A DNA stretch of 36,710 bases from Persicirhabdus sediminis. GTDB lineage: Bacteria; Verrucomicrobiota; Verrucomicrobiia; Verrucomicrobiales; Akkermansiaceae. The stretch is from contig NZ_JAENIM010000027.1 in the NCBI RefSeq assembly GCF_016595495.1, forward strand, positions 1-36,710, written 5' to 3'. Positions 19,801 to 28,800 of this stretch are shown piece by piece. The notes beneath the pieces are model-generated. The model was not told where the DNA came from. It did no database searches and saw only the letters and a program-made list of their open reading frames with translations. The position numbers and the translations under genes were made by a program. Each line of letters starts with the position of its first letter. Position 1 is the stretch's first letter.

Positions 19801-21775
19801 TCATATACAAGAGGAATATCTCAATTATTGTGAGCAAAAACTCGCTGAAAAAGATACTCCAATTAGACGAGCCCTCTGCACAGGCATACTAGTTAACCTG
19901 ATAGAAAACTACGGTCCTGAATGGAGCGCCAAATCCGTGAGCCATGTTTCTCACTTTTACGAGTATTTTGATAACAAACAAGATCGCTTGCTATTCACCC
20001 AGATTCTAGCTGATGAAGGCGGTGACATTTTCCATTATGACAAGTTTGCTGAGCTTGCAGAATCTATCTTAATGGAGCAAGTGACAGCTCAGGGGCTAGA
20101 CGCTGTTAGCGCAAAATCTATCACTCGATTACTTCTAAACAATGCTAAGGTTAAGGATAAGACGAGCTACGCACAGCTCTTCACGCAAACCAAATCGCAG
20201 CTTCGTAAAGCGCGCAGCAATAATAGAAGGTCATCGTCTTCTAGCTCGGCTGTGAGGTACAATCAGGACTATGCAGGCGCTGAGCACTTCCTGCTAGCTT
20301 TGGCCTTAGCAAGCGGAGATAAAGATGATGTCAAGTACGTCTTATCAGCCTATAGCCCAGCTAAGCTGCAGAATAATCAATTTGTCACCTGCCTGCTGTT
20401 ACGTCACGGTCTAGTGGCTGAAGCACATAAAATCTGGGGCAACTGGAACTCTTCAGAGCAGCTCAACCTAACGATTACAGGCTCCAACATTGGCCTTTTA
20501 GATAGCGACCTAGAAAAATCACTAGAGGCTTTCGTTGCGCTAGATCCAGACGATTTTAACCGCCACGCGCTGCGTGACTACTACTTGATTAGGGCTCATG
20601 GATTGAATGCGGATACCCAGCCGTCGATTGGCTATGAGGCTATACACAAAGAATTTATCGAAGGTAAAATGGCTACCGCACCATATTCGATAGATACCAA
20701 AAAGACGTTGATGAATAGTCTGAAGCTCTATCCATACAATGAGAATTCAGCCAGGTTAGATAACAAAAACTGCGACAAACTCTTAGCCATTTCTAAAGAG
20801 ATCTATCAATATGAGCTAGATAAATACAAGGGCGGTATAAGAACTACGCGCGGCAATTCAAATAAAATTGCCGTAAGCATAGCACTTAAAGACATTTTAC
20901 TCACTCAAGGTGAGGAAAAGTACGTCGAAACCGTACTTGCTATCAACACTGAGAATAAAAAACAAAAAATTTACCACCTGAACTATTCATTGATAGCTGC
21001 GAACTATGTTCTACAAGATCGCCTATTTGATGCTATTCTAGCAGATGACAGAGCCGCTATTGAGAAGCTTAGAATTATTCTTAAACCTTTAGCTGAACAA
21101 TGCATGACTGACGGCTACTATTATGTCAGAGCATGGGTATTACCCGTTCCCCTCTACGGTATCGCCTGTGCCTATACCAACCACGCCGACGAGTTTAGCC
21201 AATTAGTCAAGGCACATGAAGAGCATACAAAAGATAAAGTCGTAGGAACCTATACCTATCTCGCCTTAGCCAACTCAATTTACAAGGGCGACAAACTCTT
21301 TGCTGAAAAGAACAGAGAGCTGTGTAAGCAGATTTTCGAAAAGCTCATCAGCTCATCCCATGATGGCTTGTTTGATAAAAAGTTCTTACCAGCTCACAAC
21401 TATAGAGGTCTGAGATATTATGAAAGCTGGGGTTGTCTACCTAGCGATTTCGTCATTGAGCTATACGATTACGCAATCACTCTGGATGCTAACAACGCTG
21501 ATCTACACAACGCAAAAGCTAAAATATATAGCAGAAACGGCAGTTATTCTGAAGCAGAAGTTAGCTATCGATCAGCGCTGCAAATCGCGCAAAAGCAGAA
21601 TAACAAACACCAGATTGGCTTGTTCATGTTTAGCATTGCCGAATGTCTAAAGCAACAAGGGCAAACAAAAGCCGCCATTGATTATGCTCAGAGTATTCCT
21701 GAGGATCATCGAAATAAGTTAGTTAAGAATAAACTCAAAACTGTCGTCAGTAAGTGGCAACAAGAAATCAAATAA
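12863..21775 (+). CDS. Giant exported TPR-repeat protein A (2970 residues)
   Basis: The protein begins MNKKLFVRLSSSLLFASLSL and AQA, a clear Sec signal peptide (cleavage near residue 23). The rest is almost wholly helical. Canonical TPR-like helix pairs are obvious to about residue 960 (ASQLLLAYFYQRQGEDHKALEVL; DDVKILHLIADIEEREGDVERAIQTLDRAI) and again near the C-terminus (DLHNAKAKIYSRNGSYSEAEVSYRSAL). The middle is diverged helical repeat. Ser-rich or polar linkers occur near residues 1440 and 2455 (RRSSSSSS), which divides the chain into at least three blocks. It is the sixth gene of the MoxR operon and has no Shine-Dalgarno. The next gene is a full-length paralogue; residues 1-340 match it at 334 positions, while the rest is far less similar. 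The likely role is an extracytoplasmic protein-interaction scaffold or client of the MoxR/VWA machinery. No enzymatic motif was seen. Confidence 0.85.
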   Translation: MNKKLFVRLSSSLLFASLSLAQADEAADQPAEAVEINAKAAKYHKVLSKRPNSGHVFDRFCDAWLDTHSNQQLEAYLIAAANDKSPASQLLLAYFYQRQGEDHKALEVLKKSLIDHPENQAIRIQQAKTLAKLLAFDAAVAELDIAAKTAEHDDKLEILQLRGKFLARCGRYEEAQQTWTEILKTDASDEELVENILEAQIAEGLFEQALATSDIQLKQTRDAYQNVLHTLRRGDIYQRSGDVQKAIDTYTSTLDSVGEGSWLEREILAQLHEIFRRDDDFESLVTLYEKLTSEHPQRVGIKKAHTQLLSQLERHDEAETLLREILKITPGDRSNREELINILAKARKYHEAITEIKALLELAPDDSKLWLTLANIYHLANQSDEISASLAKYLELEDHSENSYLTAASLMVKYELFQQAEQYLTAAAKKYPDSIECKKSYARLLIKLDRKDEAIAIWQDLILTGSKDTVMRQTQTLRSIGEAELSYELLQKRADEFMTDINFASYVCNQARQQKDLDSAKIWAYRVLKLAKHFDEIRQSVALTSKVIVQADAELAEINHLENIDSASIAELWLLARLQELQAESSKALETLQRIREQDETIAFLATADFYEQRDEIQLACEVLEQLIASPKGKRPLYIKQIVRLYRSIENHEAALSHIAEWKILAPGEKFPWFIEAEIYQLENQLEKAVSTLAKASLLFSDDNADINNKLASVYESDAQFANAKRIYWKLYEQAETSNQKLSYIPSLARVADHMGQTQELLESFTERRKSNERSVEPILALAEIHRFNEDYEERRKFMIEAAQLRPDDVKILHLIADIEEREGDVERAIQTLDRAIKVDKSSKSKQLLAEVYMRNYELEKGIGILHELEIGLDSNPRQIEKLTLSIASNGDYELALNYLAEHRIQHADDYRLAFLQAKLQIELAEPELAIQSLLEARAIQSEIDKLTPLISDASFKEQSQQMANFTGTSEDYIVYDSLSRLIFNNRSNRQGGPSLSTLPGSLKEKDAFAEAGIILLLEQTDDEKVSQLAKNLKAEGLYKLDLRRELMKMWHSNSGDVSSLKEFALAHPEETVALALAASFEIIMASFKEGQIDEEFLAYVNKHLDGMPTNTRIMLTGNFLCYGEDQNNPLAWKMYLNDIDLEKVDHDALATTFTFITSQAKTRELSTEVRSLINDFALKIALNNEGKTISWFMRTQLITNSLLLAIETENADDFIALTNNILHEYDAKKAANQNPFSHRSRHNTNGFSVPEFPPKIITNLPLSLLGLIQQNEQSTYFNMGDYSDVSLNELSLNSIQIRQVESDRLQLLLAHFYKNESLTKSLIEALESSEKLSFSDYQYLAGYYCKSDRAKALDLLIQANQLGLTRAERKQLDQQIVAIALELKESDEPNFTSRSDRAKQAALRLRRQRWANAEARNYLISALESFGLQKEADLETIKNSPKSNSYSSSRQHTQTNTQDLIKELESALADKNQDKLKRLIVRELRLLTKANVDWQYSRRQENLVKFIQQRKLEDKVKKFMHPSEDSSNQKVVEYALTLDLLGERQEALEKLDPIIKEGSKDQDLLLRYVIMLPTDRSSEAAEIIVNRIQRSKHDSLAKMLESAFDRAEDESLEKWMNITQVCVESLELEQKSNNRIQASWPNRLIGNFTTSLRYDNLTVPSILSSEYLITNNKDELELRQQKLKISRDFLKLCMNFSSSAKDAFKQYHASLIATSELDQLDIKIAQLAHLTSIQKNQGNTYAYYSSSDTNKGKTPIEYLLAEAIQAGSDQAFPAEHLEKITRSNKPYSKALIEAIEKIDANDDEFEAYLKANINDKLNYSGSDTKSDLALKLCLAKGQRSKSLEGLWMNYGEIKSNQMRMHQYSQMLQTQSPSYIASHLPSNSDDMRLLLEKVIENIILPREDMSAFLAEERKNDYQQNKITDYQRVSMLTEWLSLIAQHTNSLAENANFHRLLIDLGIPKKILSHYELSENLPSQQFTTLNELLASYDTAGFGEMLTDEELMIAGSGASAYYGIDLYLDHIGDQVTTSQLVNKSLIESELNKQAEHHQVFLRCVCLYTKAPSKKKQRWVVELMNAHHQHLSKLSAEGTIWFTSSILTKAIDIKSKPNLKGLTPEASNCLHALLNKSNEKSGEQLSELLEKEQLFTKSELESTLNTFEKGASSLYQKDKQAYFSMASKLVRSARKIDSEIKLDDYGHPIFGQYQKNNEADTITKIVNSVKSKQIGTHAQMLSEWLNDPSAADIELNLAMIHAAGKEIATLNYAIHGSSYSMWRRMREFEQVVELYEALPPENEKLNALILMRYYLERVGVCLHIQEEYLNYCEQKLAEKDTPIRRALCTGILVNLIENYGPEWSAKSVSHVSHFYEYFDNKQDRLLFTQILADEGGDIFHYDKFAELAESILMEQVTAQGLDAVSAKSITRLLLNNAKVKDKTSYAQLFTQTKSQLRKARSNNRRSSSSSSAVRYNQDYAGAEHFLLALALASGDKDDVKYVLSAYSPAKLQNNQFVTCLLLRHGLVAEAHKIWGNWNSSEQLNLTITGSNIGLLDSDLEKSLEAFVALDPDDFNRHALRDYYLIRAHGLNADTQPSIGYEAIHKEFIEGKMATAPYSIDTKKTLMNSLKLYPYNENSARLDNKNCDKLLAISKEIYQYELDKYKGGIRTTRGNSNKIAVSIALKDILLTQGEEKYVETVLAINTENKKQKIYHLNYSLIAANYVLQDRLFDAILADDRAAIEKLRIILKPLAEQCMTDGYYYVRAWVLPVPLYGIACAYTNHADEFSQLVKAHEEHTKDKVVGTYTYLALANSIYKGDKLFAEKNRELCKQIFEKLISSSHDGLFDKKFLPAHNYRGLRYYESWGCLPSDFVIELYDYAITLDANNADLHNAKAKIYSRNGSYSEAEVSYRSALQIAQKQNNKHQIGLFMFSIAECLKQQGQTKAAIDYAQSIPEDHRNKLVKNKLKTVVSKWQQEIK

Positions 21776-21791
21776 CCCTCATCTACACACT

Positions 21792-22811
21792 ATGAATAAA
21801 AAACTCTTTGTTCGTCTATCATCTAGTCTTCTATTTGCCAGCCTATCAATCGCTCAAGCTGAAGAGGCAGCTGACCAGCCAGCTGAGGTAGTTGAAATCA
21901 ATGCCAAAGCAGCTAAGTACCACAAGGTTCTGAGCAAACGACCAAATTCAGGCCACGTCTTTGATCGCTTTTGTGATGCATGGTTAGACACTCACTCAAA
22001 CCAACAGCTAGAGGCCTATCTCATTGAAGCTGCAAATGACAAATCCCCTGCTAGCCAGCTGCTGCTGGCCTACTTCTACCAGCGCCAAGGTGAAGACCAT
22101 AAAGCCCTAGAGGTGCTCAAAAAATCACTGGTAGATCATCCAGAGAATCAAGCGATCCGCATCCAACAGGCGAAAACTCTAGCCAAGCTACTCGCCTTTG
22201 ATGCCGCCGTCGCCGAGCTCGATATCGCCGCCAAAACTGCTGAACACGATGACAAGTTAGAAATTCTCCAGCTGAGGGGGAAATTCCTCGCCCGCTGCGG
22301 TCGTTATGAAGAAGCACAGCAGACTTGGACGGAAATTCTGAAAACCGATGCTAGTGACGAGGAACTGGTAGAAAACATCCTTGAAGCGCAAATTGCCGAA
22401 GGGCTGTTCGAGCAAGCGCTAGCCACCTCAGACATCCAGCTGAAACAAACCCGCGACGCCTATCAGAAAGTTCTGCACACACTGCGCCGCGGTGACATCT
22501 ATCAACGGTCTGGAGACGTGCAAAAAGCCATTGATACCTACACCAGCACGCTCGACAGCGTAGGAGAAGGCAGCTGGCTGGAACGGGAAATCCTCGCCCA
22601 GCTACATGAAATTTTCCGCCGAGATGACGACTTTGAGTCACTGGTAACGCTGTACGAGAAACTAACAAGTGAACATCCACAACGTGTCGGCATCAAAAAA
22701 GCCCACACCCAGCTACTTTCCCAGCTAGAGCGTCACGACGAGGCTGAAACTTTGCTCAGAGAGATTCTCAAGATCACACCAGGCGACCGCTCCAACCGTG
22801 AAGAGCTGATC
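21792..22811 (+). repeat. Near-identical 1-kb block shared by the two giant TPR genes, copy 2
   Basis: Partner of 12863-13882, offset by 8929 bases in the same orientation. The block encodes the signal peptide, the DEAADQPAE-type linker and the first TPR units. The end of near-identity lies just after the codons for REELI in both copies. Confidence 0.9.
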
Positions 22812-25800
22812 GAGATTCTACTGAATGCGGAGAAATTCGACGACGCCTTAGTGGAAATAAAATCCCTGATAAAGCTCCATCCTGAAGACGCACAGCTGTG
22901 GCTCACGCTAGCTAGAGTGCAACAGCAAGCTGGCCAAAAAGCCGAGCTCGAAGCTAGCTTACAAGAATACATCAAACTGAACGACAGCAGTGAAAATGCC
23001 TACCTAACGGCAGCTGAACTACTTCGTCAGTACAAACTTCCTGAATCAGCAGACAAGCTACTTGTTGACGCGATAGCGAAATTTCCAGCTAGCCTAGAAT
23101 GCCGTGATACCCATGCTCGTTTATTACTCAGCATGGATCGTCGAGATGAGGCCATCACTATCTGGTCGGAGATGATAGAATCAGGAACTCGCGATACGGT
23201 GATGCGCCAGACACAAACATTGCGCACTGCTGGAGAGGCAAAATTGAGTTACGAGCTACTACAAAAACGCGCTGACGAATTCAATACAGACATCAACTTT
23301 GCGACCTACGTCACCAATCAGGCGCTGTCCCAGAAAGACTATGAATCCGCAACAACTTGGGCTAACACTGTTTTAACCTTAAGCTCGCACATTGACGAGA
23401 TGCGCCAGGCCGTCTTGCTCAATTGCAAAGTCGCCATGCGCGCGCAAGACCTAACTGAAAGAATTGACCAGCTCAAACAGCTAGAAAATCCTAGCATTGC
23501 TCAACATTGGTTACTCTCACAGCTCTACGAGCTAGATGGCGAGACTGAAGCATCACTCGCAGAGGTTCAGAAAATCCACCAGCAAGATGAGATCACCGGT
23601 ATCCTTGCCGAAACAGACCTCTATGAAAACCGCGAAGATTATACCAACGCTGCGAAATCATTAGAAACGATCCTAGAAAAACCTAATGGCAAACGCCCCA
23701 TCTATCTGCGTCGCTTAGTCACTCTCTATCGCCAACTCGATGAGAGGGAAAAGGCGCTTGCCCATATCGAGACATGGAAACAACTAGCTCCAGGCGAACA
23801 AGGACCTTGGCTGCTAGAAGCTGATCTACACATGCATCGAGTAGGCTGGGAAAAATCCATTGTCGTGCTGCAGCGAGCCAGCCAGAAATTCTCCGATGAT
23901 AATCACGCCATCTTGATGAAGTTAGCTGAAATCTATCAGCGCGACAGCCAATACGCGCAGGCACAGCGTATCTACTGGAACATGTACGAGCGCTCTGAGG
24001 AGATGGATGACCGACTGAAACTGGTGCAAGACATCGCCAAAGTGGCTGAAGAGCAAGGGCGCATGGATGATCTCATCGCCACCTTCCAAGAAAAACGTAG
24101 TGGCAATCGCAAGTCTGTAGAGCCATTGTTAGCGCTAGCTGCAATCTATCAATTCAACGAAGACTACGAAGAGCGCCGTAAGGCCATGCTTGAAGCGGCT
24201 CAACTAAAACCTAACGATGTCAAAATTCTCCACAGCATCGCCCAGCTAGAAGAACGTGAAGGCGATATTGATAGAGCTGAAAATACACTGCAACGTGCGA
24301 TAAAAATCGACAAAAGCGAGAGCAGCAAACAAAAGCTCGCTGAGCTCTACCTCAAGAACGAAGAGGGAGAAAAAGGTCTCGCCATCTTGCAAGAACTTCA
24401 CGGTGTCCAATCGGCTGACGCTCGAGAGTTAGAAAAAGCCACATTAGCCATCGCCAATTCAAACGAAATCGAAGCAGCGCTCACCTTCATAGACGACGCA
24501 CTGTTAAGATTTCCTAACGACTATCGTCTATCGTTTCTCAAGGCGCAGCTGCTCTACTATGAATCTGATTATGATGATACAATAGAACAACTGCTGGGCA
24601 CCTTACAGATTAACGAAGAAATCGAAAACGCAACAGCTATACAAGAAGAAGAATACTGGAAACGATGGCTGGGTGACCATACGAACCCAATCACGGCTAC
24701 TGACAATACGAATTTTGATTGGAGGGCATATCATATCATGCCTAACAAACAAAACCGTCGAGGCAGAATTTTTGACGGCCAACTGCCAGGCCACCTATTC
24801 GAGAAAAATGGGTTATCAGTAGGAGCTATCCTCAGCTGTATTGCTAGACTTGATGATAGTGAAAAAGCAAGCTGGATAAGCAAATTGGAGCAACAAGGGT
24901 TTAAGGAAGTCGAGTTCCGCTCCCTGATAGCATACAGATACCTAGCAAACAGTCTCGAAAATGATGAATTACAAAAATTTTTAGAGCTTAACCCCGAACA
25001 CACAGGAGCGATGGTTAAATGGCTTCAAAAGCAAGATTCATCATTTGAATATGGAAAACGGATACAAAACGCTGCGGAAATCGACATAAAAAAGTGTTTC
25101 GAATACTATAAAATTGTTAGCATTGATGACAAACACAAAGATGATTTGAAGTCCTTCGAGCATGAATGGCGCTGGATGCAGCTATATTATTCAGATGACA
25201 AAGACTCCTTAGAAAAATGGCAACAAACGCTACAAGAGCATCAAGATCATATAAATAACGAGGTTAAAGAAGATAAAAAAGTCACTCAGCTAGCGCCCCC
25301 CTATCATCTAATGAACAAAGACGTTCAGGAGGACATTCGTGATCTACTCATTACTGAAATCCTCAAAGACTTTGCCCATGAAGAAAACTACCAACACCTA
25401 GCGAATTGGCACGACGAGCTTCTCCTTCTAGGTCATTGCGCGCAGCCAGGTCGTGAAAAATTGCTGGCTGATTATATGGTACAAACCACTAAAGTCTATC
25501 AGCATTTCCTCGCTAATAGGAAATCCAACCAATATTACCCGTGGAAGTACCAAATCATGACAGGCTACCGCGAAGCACTCATCGCGCTGCCAGCTTACCC
25601 GCCGAAGTCAGGGTCAAAAGTGCCTCCGCACCTATGGATATTAGCAGATGAAAAACTGCTTGCAGATAATGTCAGTAATATAGGAGGCAAGAAGCCAACC
25701 CTACTGAGCGAGCTGGAGATTGAATTTCCAGCTGAAGTAGAAATTGAGCCGCAACTGCAGCTGCTTCTTGCGAGTTCACAAGGCAACGAGGAGTTAGAAC

Positions 25801-28800
25801 AAAAAATTATTGCCGAGATTGAGCAGAATCACCAATGGGAGTTAGGCGACATCATGCTGTTAGTTGGCTATTATGCCAAACAAGAACAATATGACAAAGC
25901 CATGCAGCTGTTACAAAAAGCACGTTATCAACCGCTGAAAAGCGATCAACGTAAGAAGATCGACGGCAACATGGTAGCTCTAGGGCTAACGATGATAGAT
26001 GACGGCGAATACGAAGGAGGCGCCGAACTCATTGAGGCAAAACGAGCGGCTCTGAGATTACGCAAATCTCGCTTTGAGCAAAGCGATGATAAAAAACAAC
26101 TGATCACCTTGCTAGACCATTTTGGTCTCCATCGCGAGGCCGATCAATTTGCTGCCAAAAACCAACAACAGCAGAATAATTACTCATCGGCCCAAACCAT
26201 GAATTATGAACAAGAGTTCATTGATGCAGTTCGCGATGGCAAAGAAGATAAAATCAAGCGACTCGCTAACAAAAGGTTTAAAGCTCTCATTAGGGGCAGT
26301 ATCAAACACTCTACCATGAAGGACAGGAAAGCCTTCCGGGAATTGGTAAAAGAAAATCAGCTAGAAGAACATCTCACCAAGTCGATTACAGCTGGAGAAA
26401 GCTCGTCAAAGAGAAAACAGGCTGATGATGCAATTGGGCTGTTCATTTTAGCTAAAAATGACGAGGCCTATCAGAAGATGAGCTCCTTAGTTCGCACTGG
26501 CAGCAAGGACCATGAACTGTTAGCCAATTGGCTCTTTTTAATCAAAGATGAAGATATCGAACTAGCTGGTGAAATCGTACATAAAAGACTGCAATTTTCT
26601 AGTTATTGGCAATTAGCCCAGCTCTTAGACCTTTTATTAAGAGCTAGCAGCGAGGGAGATACCCATCATCAATTCTTCAGGCTATTGACCATCTATAAAA
26701 ACTATTTCGACTCGACTGATGGCAAAAATAACCAAGGTCAGCGAGAGCTTGTCTATGCATATGAAAATCTCAATCGACAGCTTTTTTATAATTCACGAAA
26801 ATGGCAATACGATCTTTTATCTCCATTAGCTGACGATTATATAGAAAAACTCGAAAAATGCAAAAACGACGAAGAGAGGGAAATCAATCTGCAGTATCAG
26901 AGCGTCCTCATTGATTTATTGTTAGCAACAATGAAGCAGCCCGTCCTAGCGGAAGCGAGCTTCAATGCCCTGCATGCGATGCATGCTAATACAGGTACAC
27001 TCGACCAACTCAACAGAGAAGTCGCTTTGCCAGCTCTATTAAATCATTTCAAAGCGCTAAAAAATGCAGATTCTGTTGCCAGCAATAGCTACCTTAGAGG
27101 CAAGGCTCAATCGCTGATGCAATTACCGCTCGCCTTCCTCATTGACGAAGCTCAAGAAAATGGTGGACCTATTGTTAGCTCCGACGAACTCAGCCAGATC
27201 AAAAAAGTTAACGCTAAAGCGGCCGCATTTATAGGGCAACTAGATGGATTATTAAATGCCGAAGCCAGTGAACTTGAGGCGATGCTGCAAACTATCATTT
27301 CCAATAAAGACAATAAGAAGATAGCAGGACTATCTGGTATCATGCTGAAAATCTGCGCGGAAAAATCTCACCTGAGCCCAGCGGTCAATGACTACTTAGT
27401 TCGTTCTGATAGGGCGAATGTAAAATCAAAATATGACGGTGATTATTCTTCACTACTACAAAATCTAGCTAGCTATTTCCCTCTGTTAGCGGACCATCTC
27501 TCTGAGAGCGAACTAGAGTCATGGCTGAATCAACTCGCCCACTCACTGGCGATGTGCCAAACAGATCTAGCCGCCTACCTGAGAAGCGATAATAGTTCCT
27601 ATAGCCAAGGCCAAGTTTCCCACTATGAGAGGAAAGCTGCATTTCTTAAGCTGATGGCGAAGCTGAATGAAGACACCTCAGGCTACTACAATTTCTCCAT
27701 CCTCAGAGTCCTTCACGATACAGGCCAACCATTAGAATATTCAGTTAGAAAAATAAGTAGCTCCTTCAATACCGACTCTATCAAAACTGCAGATGATCTG
27801 GTGGAGGATATTGTACTTCATCAAATAACTAATTTAAGCACGGCCAAATACTTAGCGATTGCCCAAGAGAAGGATGAAAAAACCAATCCGCTAGAGAGCT
27901 ACATTGTCAAGCTGAGGAAAAAAATCCGCCGCAATGACAAAGGTGAAGGCATTCAGGTGAAAGACCTGCTCGCTGCCGCAGAAGGCAAAAGTGCGGAAAC
28001 TCAGTTCATTGTCCGCGCGCTATGCCTCACTGAGTTCGACAACCATGAGAAAAAGCAAGCGGCGCTGCTGTCTATGCTAGAAAACCACGCCGATATCTTT
28101 GCGCAGATGGATTCGGTTGTAGGGCTCTGGGCCTACCATTTCTTGATTAGAGACGGTTTGGGATTATCAGGAAATGATACCTTAGAGATTCCTGCTAGCT
28201 ACAGCGATAAGGCCAAGAAGGTCATCCACCAGTTAGTCGAGCTGGGTAAAACCGAGGCAAAAGACAAAATTGCCCAAATGCTCTTGTACAACAAAGTAGA
28301 CGATGATGACGAGCTAAAGGGCCATATCAGTGATTTGCAGAAATACACCAACCAGCTAGCGGAAAGTGATCGCGACTTGCTCACCAAAACAGCCGGTCAT
28401 CTGCTCAAGCTCAGCAGAGATTACCAAAATGCCCGTGAGAAAGATAATTACTATCATCCATTGCTAGGCTCTCACCATAACAACAAGTACACTAACGACA
28501 TGCGTGAGTTAGTGAGCAGCTATCCAGCGCGCCAGGCTGGTGACCGTCTCAAATACTTACACGACATTCTGCAAACTGACCCGCTGAAAGGTAATAAGCT
28601 AAGCTTCTCAGACACGGCCGCGGCAGCGGCTGAGGTGAAGACCATCTACACTGTAATCTTCGATCAGAACAAAACAGATGACGAACGCTTAGACCAACTG
28701 GCTCAGCTGATAGCTGATTACTCAGCGCTTCCGGCGGAGCTGCAATCCACAATGATTCTCAGCATGGTTAGAACGTTCCTCTACGATACCAAGGGCAGTT

